From positions 1 to 12,378 of the forward strand of contig CALLYN010000061.1 in the NCBI GenBank assembly GCA_937858455.1: DNA of 12,378 nucleotides. Direction: 5' to 3'. Below, one piece after another: positions 1-7,389 of this stretch. Position numbers and translations under genes: made by a program. The DNA comes from an uncultured Kouleothrix sp. GTDB taxonomy: Bacteria > Chloroflexota > Chloroflexia > Chloroflexales > Roseiflexaceae. The notes below the pieces were generated by a model. It had not been told where the DNA came from and did not search any database. It saw nothing but the letters and a program-made list of their open reading frames with translations. Position 1 is the stretch's first letter. Every line of letters begins with the position of its first letter.

Positions 1-563
1 CGCAGCAGCGAGAGGATGAAGTCCTTCTCCGTCTGCCCGTATGACGCACCGGACTTGGTCAGGAACAGCACCGCGTCCACGTCCTTCACCACGTCTTGCG
101 TGAGGTTCACACGGAAGCGTTCCGGATCGTCCAGCCCGGGAGTGTCGATGAGCAGGACACCCTGCTCCAGCAGCGGTGACGGCGCCGTGATTTCGATGCG
201 TTCCACCAGGCAATGGTGCGGACGCGTGCCAGTGGTGAACTGCTTCAGCGCCTTCCGAAAGGCCGAGGCCTTCTTCGTGTCCGAAGGGTCGTCCAGCGCC
301 AGGTCTTCATAGCGCCCTCCAGGCACGATGAACTCTGCCTCCAGCGCCGTCAGCTTCGACTCGTCGAAGTGCTCTTTGCCTTCGTCGTCGGGCTTGCGCG
401 CAGGGAAACGATGCCAGTTCGCGATGCGCTGAACGTCCGGGTCCTTGGGGTTCTCGCCATGCAAGCGCTTCAGCTCGGTCCACTGTTCATGCGGCAGGAA
501 GTGCACCCGCGCCTGCACGCGCTGGCGGCGGCGGGGCTGGCCAGCGAGTGGATGCGATGGTGT
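1..563 (-). CDS. Dynamin-like GTPase, internal fragment
   Basis: An open minus-strand frame (codons in register with 144-146) runs off the window start and encodes part of a bacterial dynamin-family large GTPase, a membrane-remodelling type of enzyme. Directly visible are QARVHFLPHEQW near 477-515, then LVERIEI and VLLIDTPGLDDPERFRVN with the G3 motif DTPG at 135-146, then DAVLFLTKSGASYGQTEKDF near 15-80. The G1 P-loop (GxxxxGKS), which in this family lies upstream of this segment, is absent: reading upstream past about 540 the frame enters the antisense of the phage gene and loses all resemblance to the family. The C-terminal part lies outside the window. The gene is therefore broken at the 540-566 junction. 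Family assignment is firm; the precise subfamily and organism are not. No promoter or start can be given. Confidence 0.82.
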
Positions 564-566
564 GAT
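536..566. other. Breakpoint between GTPase fragment and phage module
   Basis: To the left, the minus strand is coherent GTPase coding up to roughly 520-540. To the right, the plus strand is coherent phage coding from 565. Neither gene has its natural 5' end: the GTPase lacks its P-loop half, and the phage gene has no recognisable Shine-Dalgarno before the ATG at 565. I see no att-like direct repeat or transposon end here. A misassembly, an amplification chimera, or a genuine deletion or insertion would all give this picture. Confidence 0.7.
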
Positions 567-1659
567 GGTTCTCAGTCTTGAAACCTGGCGCCGCATCGTG
601 GCGTACCACCCGCTGCACTTCTGGCAGCTGCACGACCCGGCCAAGGCGCCGGTGACCGACGGCTGCATGAGCATCGTGCGCGAGTACAGCTGGCAGTCGC
701 TGGGCGCCGTGGGCCGCGACGAGATCCGGCGCGCGATCGACGCGGCCGAGGCCAAGCTGGCCGACTATCTGGGCTACGCCGTGGGCGCGCGGGCCGCCAC
801 CTGGCCCGATCTGCCGATTGCCGCCGATGGGACGATCCGTCTGCCCGAGGGCCGGCTGCAGGCGCTGGGCGCGGTCAGTGAGACGCTCCTGGGCACGCCC
901 GCGATTGTGCTCAGTGACGCGAATGGCGACGGGCTGTATGACACCTTCACCGCCACGCTCGCCAGCGCGCTCACCACCGACCCGGCCGGCAGCCTGGTGG
1001 TACGGTTCGCGGAGAGCGACCAGGTGACCGGGCAGCGCGACGACTGGCGCATCTGGCCCGTGCGCATCACGACCGTGCTGAACGGCGGCACCTACGACAT
1101 CAGCGTGCGCGGGCCGAGCGCCATGCTGGTCAAGCCGGCGCAATACGACATGGGCGCGACCCTTGCCACGTTCGCCAGCCAGGACGCCGCCAACTATGTC
1201 GGCAGCATCGCCATGTGGCAGCAGACGGTGGACGCCGCAGCAGCGCTCACCATTGGCGACACGCAGTACACCGCCAGCGCGATCGACGCGCGGTTGGGCA
1301 TTATCCACATTGACCCGTGCGCGGGGTACCTGCCCTGGTGCGCGCCCGTCCGCCCGCGTGCGACGGTCGCGGGCATCGCGGGCGAGCCGCTCGGCGCCGA
1401 CGGCGATCTGGCCCGCGATTGGCAGCCGATCGTGGCGCAGCTCGCGGCCGCCGAGATCAGCGGCCAGCCGTGCGCCTGCCAGGCGGCCAACCACTGGCTC
1501 TATCATTGGCAATTTGACATCAGCCGGGTCAAGGGCGGCGAGGAAGAGTTCGCCTTCAAAGACGCGGCCATGAACAATCCGTTTGGCACCCGGCGCGGGC
1601 ACGTGCGTGCCTGGCTGGCCATCCGCGAGCGCATCCAGCCGCGCGGCTTTCGCGTGTAA
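565..1659 (+). CDS. Putative phage connector/neck structural protein
   Basis: This frame encodes 364 residues from ATG 565 (GTG 562 is an alternative); upstream in-frame codons belong to the foreign GTPase segment, so a start at 565 or truncation by the breakpoint are both possible. An N-terminal helical part has SLETWRRIVAYHPLHFWQ and, at residues 52-73, DEIRRAIDAAEAKLADYLGY, which resembles the Ala-rich helices of head-tail connector proteins. The middle and C-terminal parts look beta-rich, with a pair of cysteines in the CACQ stretch. Residues 118-126 form a DxNxDGxxD loop like an EF-hand or thrombospondin-3 calcium site. The gene sits 11 bases before the putative major tail gene, the position where connector, neck or tail-completion genes normally lie. 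The function is inferred from position and weak resemblance only; it could be an uncharacterised structural protein. Confidence 0.55.
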   Translation: MVLSLETWRRIVAYHPLHFWQLHDPAKAPVTDGCMSIVREYSWQSLGAVGRDEIRRAIDAAEAKLADYLGYAVGARAATWPDLPIAADGTIRLPEGRLQALGAVSETLLGTPAIVLSDANGDGLYDTFTATLASALTTDPAGSLVVRFAESDQVTGQRDDWRIWPVRITTVLNGGTYDISVRGPSAMLVKPAQYDMGATLATFASQDAANYVGSIAMWQQTVDAAAALTIGDTQYTASAIDARLGIIHIDPCAGYLPWCAPVRPRATVAGIAGEPLGADGDLARDWQPIVAQLAAAEISGQPCACQAANHWLYHWQFDISRVKGGEEEFAFKDAAMNNPFGTRRGHVRAWLAIRERIQPRGFRV

Positions 1660-1670
1660 GGAGACACACC

Positions 1671-3188
1671 ATGCCTGGGCAAGATCTCACATCCAAAGAT
1701 ATTTCCATCTTCACCCAGCCCGGCGGCGCGGCGCCAGGGAACGCGCTCAAGCTCGCCGGCATGGACGGGCAGCACATCGCGATCGGCGGGGTGACGCGTG
1801 CCATCGCCGACATCAAGCCGGACTTCGGGTACGATCCGCTGCGGCCCGGCCAGTACGAGGCCCGCGCGGCGATTACGAGCGCGCCCAGCGATTACGACGG
1901 GTTCGAGATCTCGGCCGGCGAGCTGTCGGGCAAGGTGCCGGCCGCGCTCATCCGCGACAATGTGCCGTTCAATGTGTATATGAACGCCGGCACCTGCGTG
2001 GATCCCACCAACCCGCTGGCGTTCACCGCCTATGTCGAGATCGCCGCCAACTGCCTGATCAGCGGCAACGACGGCGGCGACCGCAAGATGCGCGCCGACG
2101 ATGGCGTGCTGATCGACAAGCTGACGGTCAAGGCGCTCGATGGCCTGTACCCGGTCGGCCCGCTCGTGTTTGGCGAGCAGCAGCCCTCAGCCGTCGCCAG
2201 CCAGGTGACCTTCGGCAACCGCGTATCGAACCTCTGTGGCGTGGCGGGCGTGGAGACCAAAGATCTCTATGTCGGCATCGCGGCAGCCGGCGCGACCGTG
2301 CCCAAGCTGCGCTACTCGGTGGATGGCGGCTCCTGGGCCGACCTGGCGATTACGGGCATCACGAACACCGAGGCTATCCTGGCGGTGTGCGCCCTCGGCC
2401 AGCAGCTGATCGTCGTCACCGACAAGGCCGGGAGCGCCACCCAGTCGGGCTACTATGTGACCGATATCGACCAGGACACCGGCATCCCTAGCGCAAGCTG
2501 GACGAAAGTGACCGCAGGTATCGCCGCCACCGACCTGCTCACCGATGCCTGGGTTGAGGGCAACGCGCTGTATCTCGTGGCCCAGAAGGGCTGGATCTAC
2601 AAGACCCAGACCCCGCTGACCGGCGTTACCACGATGCGCACCGGCTCGGCCGGCAGTTCGAACATCACCCGCATTCGCGGCCGCAACGGCGTGCTGGGCG
2701 CGGTCATGGCCGATGGCACGCTGCTGATCTCGCTCGACGACGGCGCGACCTGGGGCGCGGGGGCCACCATCAGCGTGGCCTCGCCGCTCGCGATCGGCGT
2801 CGTCGATGCGCGCCGGTTCTACGTCGGCGCAGCGTCGGGCGTGCTGAAGTACACCGACAACGGCGGCAAGACCTGGTCGACCGTCGCCTACCTCGGCACC
2901 GCCTCGGGCGATGCCGTGAACGATATCGCCGTGGTGACCCCTGAGGTGATCCACCTGGTGGTGACCGCCAGCAGCGTCGGGCGCGTGGTGAGCACCTGGC
3001 ACGGCTTCGCCAAATCGACCAACACCACCAACCGCGTCAACAACTTTGTCACCAACGGCGGCATGACCCGCGCCGCAGTGCCGCGCAATGGCTCGCGCGG
3101 GGTGCGCGCCAACACGCTGGCCATCGTCGGCACGGCCGCCGGCGGCACGCTCGGCAGCGTGCAGCTCGGCCGCGCGCCCGTCGCCTAA
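1671..3188 (+). CDS. Putative major tail protein with C-terminal Asp-box propeller
   Basis: The product has 505 residues and starts at ATG 1671, seven bases after AAGGAG (1658-1663) that overlaps the previous stop codon. Residues 1 to about 170 form a compact N-terminal domain of the size of a tail tube subunit, ending near LTVKALDGLYPVGP. The rest reads as repeated beta blades with Asp-box (BNR/Ycf48-like) motifs: SVDGGSW at 216-222, SLDDGATW at 354-361 and YTDNGGKTW at 394-402, plus degenerate blades around them (for example GWIYKT and GRVVSTWHG). I count six, possibly seven blades. Known Asp-box propellers occur in sialidases, sortilins and Ycf48 and often mediate binding. The tail-tube role is inferred from position immediately before the chaperone pair and tape measure gene. 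The alternative is that this is a non-tube decoration or baseplate-type protein and the tube gene lies elsewhere. No sialidase catalytic set (Arg triad, Tyr/Glu nucleophile) was recognised, so I call no enzyme. Confidence 0.6.
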   Translation: MPGQDLTSKDISIFTQPGGAAPGNALKLAGMDGQHIAIGGVTRAIADIKPDFGYDPLRPGQYEARAAITSAPSDYDGFEISAGELSGKVPAALIRDNVPFNVYMNAGTCVDPTNPLAFTAYVEIAANCLISGNDGGDRKMRADDGVLIDKLTVKALDGLYPVGPLVFGEQQPSAVASQVTFGNRVSNLCGVAGVETKDLYVGIAAAGATVPKLRYSVDGGSWADLAITGITNTEAILAVCALGQQLIVVTDKAGSATQSGYYVTDIDQDTGIPSASWTKVTAGIAATDLLTDAWVEGNALYLVAQKGWIYKTQTPLTGVTTMRTGSAGSSNITRIRGRNGVLGAVMADGTLLISLDDGATWGAGATISVASPLAIGVVDARRFYVGAASGVLKYTDNGGKTWSTVAYLGTASGDAVNDIAVVTPEVIHLVVTASSVGRVVSTWHGFAKSTNTTNRVNNFVTNGGMTRAAVPRNGSRGVRANTLAIVGTAAGGTLGSVQLGRAPVA

Positions 3189-3196
3189 GATTCGCA

Positions 3197-3227
3197 CGAG
3201 CTGGGCAGGCCCATCCTGCCCGGCTCG
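3197..3227 (+). promoter_or_regulatory. Strong intergenic hairpin after the major tail gene
   Basis: A 13-bp stem pairs 3197-3209 with 3215-3227 (one T-G wobble at 3202/3222) around the 5-base loop CCCAT. It lies 8 bases after the stop at 3188 and ends 5 bases before the AGGAG (3233-3237) of the next gene. No T-run follows, so it is not a canonical intrinsic terminator. A role as partial attenuator or as an mRNA 3'-end protector for the major tail transcript is inferred. Confidence 0.7.
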
Positions 3228-3245
3228 AACACAGGAGCCACATCG

Positions 3246-3938
3246 ATGGCACGCACGCCGCCGCCGCCCGCCACCAGGCAGCACCGGTTTGGCACGGGCA
3301 TTGGGATCACCTATCGCCCGATCTCGAGCTGGCAGCGCATCCAGCTCGCGCAGCGCGCCACGCGCAGCCTGCGCCACGCGCAGCCCCAGCCGCCGACGTT
3401 TCAGGACGACTTTGGCGGGCCGCCCACGCCCAACCCGAGCGACCCGGCCTACCTGGCCGCGCTCGCCGACCACCAGGCGCGCATCGCGATCCGCACCTTC
3501 CAGTGGGCCGCGCAGCTGGCGCTCGTCGTCGAGCCGGCTACCGTCGCCGATGGGCTGGCTGCGCACGCTGCCGACGCCGACGCGCTGGCCGCGTTTCTGG
3601 CCGAGCTGCCGCCCGAGGATGCGGCGCCCGAGCCGACCGAGCTCGATCGGTTTCTGGACGGCGCGAGCGATCCGGTGCGCTGGCTGCTGCTCGTCGCGGC
3701 CGGCGGCGACACCATGGCGCTGACCGAGTGGATGTTCGCGCTGTACGGTGGCGGGGTGAGCGCGGAGGCGGTGGCCGATGCCGCCGAGATGTTTTCGGGT
3801 GACCTTCCACGGAACCAACATCTGGACGCTGCACCCGCCGCAGTCGGGGCTGCGGATCGAGACGCCGGAGCTGACCTGGATGCTGGCGGCCGTGTGGGCG
3901 AACGAGACGCTGACGAGCTTTCGCGCACTGCCGGATGA
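3246..3938 (+). CDS. Tail assembly chaperone, short form (gpG-like)
   Basis: The frame encodes 230 residues, starting at ATG 3246 eight bases after AGGAG (3233-3237). It has a Pro/Ala-rich basic N-terminus (ARTPPPPATRQHRFG), then mainly helical, acidic Ala-rich sequence (VADGLAAHAADADALAAFLA, PTELDRFLDGASDP). Position directly between the putative major tail gene and the tape measure gene, with a second frame overlapping its end, is the classic layout of the lambda G/GT pair, whose products guide tape measure folding and tail tube polymerisation. Frame-0 coding looks natural only to about residue 183 (AADAAEMF). The last ~48 residues (rich in A, D, G, R) look like a shadow of the other frame, so the true short product may end there only because of the frame-0 stop. 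Family sequence identity was not recognised; the assignment rests on synteny and frame structure. Confidence 0.68.
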   Translation: MARTPPPPATRQHRFGTGIGITYRPISSWQRIQLAQRATRSLRHAQPQPPTFQDDFGGPPTPNPSDPAYLAALADHQARIAIRTFQWAAQLALVVEPATVADGLAAHAADADALAAFLAELPPEDAAPEPTELDRFLDGASDPVRWLLLVAAGGDTMALTEWMFALYGGGVSAEAVADAAEMFSGDLPRNQHLDAAPAAVGAADRDAGADLDAGGRVGERDADELSRTAG

Positions 3939-4062
3939 CGACCAGGCGCTGATCGTCGCGGCCTACCTGACCGACCGCCAGATGGCCGCCGTGCTGGCCG
4001 ACGCTCAGGCACAAACGAAGCGCGCCGCCTGGCGCCGTGGGGCGCACATCACGCACACCTAA
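3778..4062 (+). CDS. Tail assembly chaperone, downstream (T-like) part in +1 frame
   Basis: This frame overlaps the chaperone gene by 161 bases and continues to TAA 4060-4062. Natural coding begins at about FRVTFHGTNIWTLHPP and continues through LTWMLAAVWANETLTSF and YLTDRQMAAVLADAQAQT to a basic tail. The first codons (MPPRC) look like a shadow of frame 0. If a +1 shift occurs at the TTTT run 3792-3795, the fused product is 183 + 88 = 271 residues and would be the GT-like chaperone form. Alternatively it could be translated by itself: GGAGG at 3764-3768 lies nine bases before ATG 3778, giving a 94-residue protein. A sequencing or assembly insertion of one T would also give this picture. The tape measure gene follows after 6 bases, as expected for a chaperone. 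Confidence 0.66.
   Translation: MPPRCFRVTFHGTNIWTLHPPQSGLRIETPELTWMLAAVWANETLTSFRALPDDDQALIVAAYLTDRQMAAVLADAQAQTKRAAWRRGAHITHT
3789..3837 (+). promoter_or_regulatory. Candidate +1 ribosomal frameshift site
   Basis: In frame 0 the codons are ATG TTT TCG GGT (3789-3800). A Phe tRNA on TTT 3792-3794 can re-pair one base forward on TTT 3793-3795, after which CGG GTG ACC is read in the +1 frame, precisely where natural coding switches. The six bases CGGGTG (3796-3801) can pair with CACCCG (3832-3837), giving a possible downstream structure with a 30-base loop. Frameshifting between the two chaperone frames is a conserved habit of long-tailed phages, usually -1 but with +1 and -2 cases known; the use of this site here is inferred. 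Confidence 0.5.
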
Positions 4063-4068
4063 AGACGT

Positions 4069-7000
4069 ATGACGCTCGAGCTTTCTGGCGTCCGGCTCGT
4101 CGCCGAAAACGCCGCAGAATTTTTCGCCACGATGCGCCGGGGCGATGCCGCGATGGCGTCGTTTGCGCAGGCCACGGGCCGGGCATCCGCCGATGCTGCG
4201 GCCTTTGCGCGTGCCACCCAGCAGATCAAGCTCGACACCCTGAACAACCAGCTGCGCGACCAGCAGACCCGGCTGGGCATCCTCAAGCAGCAGCTGGCCG
4301 AGACGGCCGCCAAGTATGGCGAGGCCTCCACCCAGGCCCAGGCCAAAGCCGCGGCCGTCGCTCGGCTCGGCGGGCAAGTCAGCATCACCGAGCAGAAGAT
4401 CGCGCTGCTGGCCCAGCAGATGGCCGCCGAGGCGGACGCCGCCGGCGAGGGCACGCGCACCAATCACCAGCTTGGGCAGAGCCTGGGTGATGTCGAGGCA
4501 GGCGCCGGCCAGGCGGAGAGTGCCTTGCAGCGCATCGCCACCGGCGCGCTGCATAAGATCGGGGCGCTGGGCGTGGAGGCCTTCGGCAAGCTACTGAACG
4601 CGGCCAAGCAGTTCGTGAGTGAAAGCCTGCATGGCCTGGCCGATTATGAGACGGCCATGGCGGTGCTGCAAGCCAACAGCGGCGCGTCGGCTGACCAAAT
4701 GGCGCGCGTGGCGTCGACCGCGAAAGACTTGGGCCGCGATCTGACCCTCCCGAGCACCAGCGCCGGCTCAGCCGCCGCGGCCATGAACACGCTGGTGCAA
4801 GCGGGCCTCAACGTCGAAGATGCCATGGCCGGGGCCAAGGGCGCGCTTCAGCTTGCCGCCGCTGGCCAGATTGCGGACGCAGAGGCGGCCGAGTACACCG
4901 CCGCTGCGCTCAATCAGTTCAAGCTCTCGGGCGATCAGGCCGTGCGCGTGGCCGACCTCATGGCGGCCAGCGTCGGCGCGGCCGGCTCCAAAGTGCAGCA
5001 GACTGGCCAGGCCGTGCAGCAGGCGGGTGCGTCGTTTGCGGCGGCGCACATCCCGATTGAAGTCCTGATCACCTCGATCGACCTCATGGCCAAGGCGGGC
5101 ATCAAAGGCAGCGATGCCGGCACGTCGCTCAAAACGATGCTCACGCGGCTCCAGTCGCCGACCAGTGACGCGGCCGCAACCATGCAGCAGCTGGGCATTG
5201 AAATCTACGACAGCCAGGGCGCGATGCGGCCGATGCGGGATATTATCGGCCAATTCTCGCAGGCACTTTCGGGTCTGAGCCAGCTTAATCGCGCCAACGC
5301 CATTAATACGATTTTCGGTAGCGATGCGCAACGCGCCGCCAATATCGTGCTGGCCGGCGGCGTGGACGCCTACGACAAGATGCTGGCCGCCGTCACGAAG
5401 CAGGGCGCGGCCGCCAACCAGGCATCGGCACAAATGGCCGGGCTGGGCGGGGCAGTCAAGGGCTTAGGCTCCCAGCTCGAAACGCTGGGCTTGAACGCGC
5501 TGGAGCCACTCTCCCCCCTGATGACGGGCGTAGTGCAGAGCGCCGCCGATCTGGCCGGGCAACTGTCGGATTTGGCCGGGCCGGCGATGCGCGGGGTTAT
5601 TTCGGGCGCGACGGCCATGGCGCGCATCTTTGTCGATGTCGGCGTTCCGGCGGTCAGTGGACTGTCGACGGCCCTGCTCGCCTATGCAGCCACCTCGATC
5701 CCCGCCGCGATTGCCGCCATTCCCGGCCTGATTGCCCAAGTCGTTGCTGCTACCACGGCCTTTCTCGCGCAAGCCGCCGCCGTCGCCGCCGCACTCGGAC
5801 CGTTTGCCCTGCTTGGGATCGCCGTCGGCGCGATGGTGGCCAACTACCGTGCACTCCAGCAGCAGATCAGCCAAATTGCCGAGCAAATCACGGTGCAGCG
5901 GCAGGAGTACCAAAATACCCAGACCGTGCTGGAGCGGTACAACCAGGCGCAAGGCTACGCAAAACAGGCCACACAGGGGCAGGTCGATGCGCTCCAGAAG
6001 CTGCGCGATGAACAGCAGGGGCATATCCAGAAGCTGGCGGAGTTGCAGGCCAAGGAAATCAATTACCAGGGCTCCAGCCGGAACACACTGGCACTCCGCC
6101 AGCAGCACGCGGAAGCGGTGCGCGTGGAGCAGGCCGAGATTGCCCGGCTGGGCGGCGCGATTACCGACCAGGCCAACAAGCTGGACGCGGCGATTACCAG
6201 CTACGATGAGGTGCATCTCCGTTCGACGGATGCGATCGAGGATGCGCGTCTGCTGCGCGATGGGGTCAGCCAACTTGGCCAAGCAGCAGCCGTCTCTACG
6301 GAAGATCAAATCCGCCTGGCGGATGAGGCTGGCAAGGTATTCCAAAAAGGCGTCGAAGCACTGAGCGCGTTCGTTGCCAGCGCAACGACCTTCATGGCCA
6401 CTACCGAAGCGAACCAGCAAACACACAACCAACGCATGCAGGCATTGCAGCAGGAGCTAGAAGGGGCGCGTACCGAAGCGCAGCGACAAGGTATCCAAGA
6501 GCGCATCACGGCTGAGCAGGAAGGCTATAACCAACAACAACAGGCCGCCGCACAAGCCTACGCCATGCAAGCTGCTGCACAACGCCAGGCGCTCGGGGAG
6601 CAACTCATTGCCTATATCGAAAACCAGCGCCAGATGCACGCCATTACGGACGAGCAGGCGTCGGCACTCACAGAAACGACCATTCAGCACTTTGGCGTTG
6701 CGCGCGATAGCACGGCGGTGCTGTTCAGCGATATGGCACGGTCAGTACGGGATTTCGGCAGTGGAGCAATTGGTTCTGTTGGCGAAGTGGCGAATGCGTG
6801 GGGCAACGCTGAAGATAAGGCCGTCTCGCTCAAGCAAAAAGCCGATGCGTTGATCGCAAAGTACACGATGGAGCTTGTCGCGGATATGGACAAGCCCGGC
6901 GCGAACATCGACGCCATCCGCAAAAAGCTGGCCGATATTCCCGCCCGTGTGTACTCGGAGGTGATCATCACCGAGAAGCGCTACACCAGCGGCGCGGGCG

Positions 7001-7389
7001 ACCATGTCGAGGGCGGCGGCATCTCCGGTACGCGCGCCTCGGGCGGGCCGGTCGCACTCGCCAAAGCGTACCTGGTTGGCGAAAAAGGCCCCGAGGTCTT
7101 TGTTCCCAACTCCAATGGCTACATCATCCCCAACCACCAGCTGCGGGGCGTGCGCGCCGACGGCGGCGCCGTCCAGGGCCACGCCATGAGCGCTGCCACG
7201 ATGCTGGGGATGCCCGCGCGGTTTGGTGGCGGGCCAGGCTACGCGATGCCCTGGACAACGCCGGCGATGGGTGGGCCGGTCACGACGACCTACCAGGATA
7301 ACCGGCAGTACACCATGCCGGTGTACACGAATAACAGCCCCGGCGTGCTCCAGCAGGGCTACTACACGATGCGAGCGCAGATCCTATGA
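4069..7389 (+). CDS. Phage tail tape measure protein (TP901-1 family core)
   Basis: The product has 1106 residues. It sets tail length by lying in the tube lumen, and its end reaches the host envelope at DNA injection. N-terminal coiled coil at about 45-125 (QQIKLDTLNNQLRDQQTRL...). Residues ~186-475 carry the TP901-type tape-measure core, with typical phrases GLADYETAMAVLQANSGAS, MNTLVQAGLNVEDAM, KAGIKGSDAGTSLKTMLTRL and NTIFGSDAQRAANIVLAGG. A hydrophobic segment lies at ~535-595 (AAIAAIPGLIAQVVA, LGPFALLGIAVGAMVANY), then coiled coils at ~598-665 and ~780-880 rich in Gln. Residues 990-1022 hold the frequent C-terminal motif ASGGPV...YLVGEKGPEVFVPNSNGYIIPN. At about 0.15 nm per residue (known relation) the tail would be about 165 nm. 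The start follows the previous stop by 6 bases with only a weak AAAGA. The gene overlaps the next by ATGA. Base composition falls in the second half. Confidence 0.93.
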   Translation: MTLELSGVRLVAENAAEFFATMRRGDAAMASFAQATGRASADAAAFARATQQIKLDTLNNQLRDQQTRLGILKQQLAETAAKYGEASTQAQAKAAAVARLGGQVSITEQKIALLAQQMAAEADAAGEGTRTNHQLGQSLGDVEAGAGQAESALQRIATGALHKIGALGVEAFGKLLNAAKQFVSESLHGLADYETAMAVLQANSGASADQMARVASTAKDLGRDLTLPSTSAGSAAAAMNTLVQAGLNVEDAMAGAKGALQLAAAGQIADAEAAEYTAAALNQFKLSGDQAVRVADLMAASVGAAGSKVQQTGQAVQQAGASFAAAHIPIEVLITSIDLMAKAGIKGSDAGTSLKTMLTRLQSPTSDAAATMQQLGIEIYDSQGAMRPMRDIIGQFSQALSGLSQLNRANAINTIFGSDAQRAANIVLAGGVDAYDKMLAAVTKQGAAANQASAQMAGLGGAVKGLGSQLETLGLNALEPLSPLMTGVVQSAADLAGQLSDLAGPAMRGVISGATAMARIFVDVGVPAVSGLSTALLAYAATSIPAAIAAIPGLIAQVVAATTAFLAQAAAVAAALGPFALLGIAVGAMVANYRALQQQISQIAEQITVQRQEYQNTQTVLERYNQAQGYAKQATQGQVDALQKLRDEQQGHIQKLAELQAKEINYQGSSRNTLALRQQHAEAVRVEQAEIARLGGAITDQANKLDAAITSYDEVHLRSTDAIEDARLLRDGVSQLGQAAAVSTEDQIRLADEAGKVFQKGVEALSAFVASATTFMATTEANQQTHNQRMQALQQELEGARTEAQRQGIQERITAEQEGYNQQQQAAAQAYAMQAAAQRQALGEQLIAYIENQRQMHAITDEQASALTETTIQHFGVARDSTAVLFSDMARSVRDFGSGAIGSVGEVANAWGNAEDKAVSLKQKADALIAKYTMELVADMDKPGANIDAIRKKLADIPARVYSEVIITEKRYTSGAGDHVEGGGISGTRASGGPVALAKAYLVGEKGPEVFVPNSNGYIIPNHQLRGVRADGGAVQGHAMSAATMLGMPARFGGGPGYAMPWTTPAMGGPVTTTYQDNRQYTMPVYTNNSPGVLQQGYYTMRAQIL

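Noticed and set aside
536..566. Phage attachment site at the left boundary
   Set aside because: No matching direct repeat at the right side of the window and no integrase or tRNA gene nearby; the join falls next to the middle of a structural operon rather than at its edge.
16..581. Plus-strand frames in the first 580 bases
   Set aside because: They are antisense to the clear GTPase coding on the minus strand (DTPG and flanking family sequence).
487..1602. Long open minus-strand frame (371 codons)
   Set aside because: It is antisense to the plus-strand structural gene, has Arg/Gly/Ala-rich low-complexity sequence, crosses the breakpoint, and has no domain-like content; a GC-skew shadow.
1671..3188. 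Sialidase enzyme
   Set aside because: Asp-box motifs alone are structural; I see no catalytic arginine triad or nucleophile arrangement, and the context is a tail gene.
2187..3821. Long open minus-strand frame (544 codons)
   Set aside because: Antisense to two tail genes with good ribosome binding sites; its sequence is rich in R, G, H, A as expected for a shadow in high-GC DNA.
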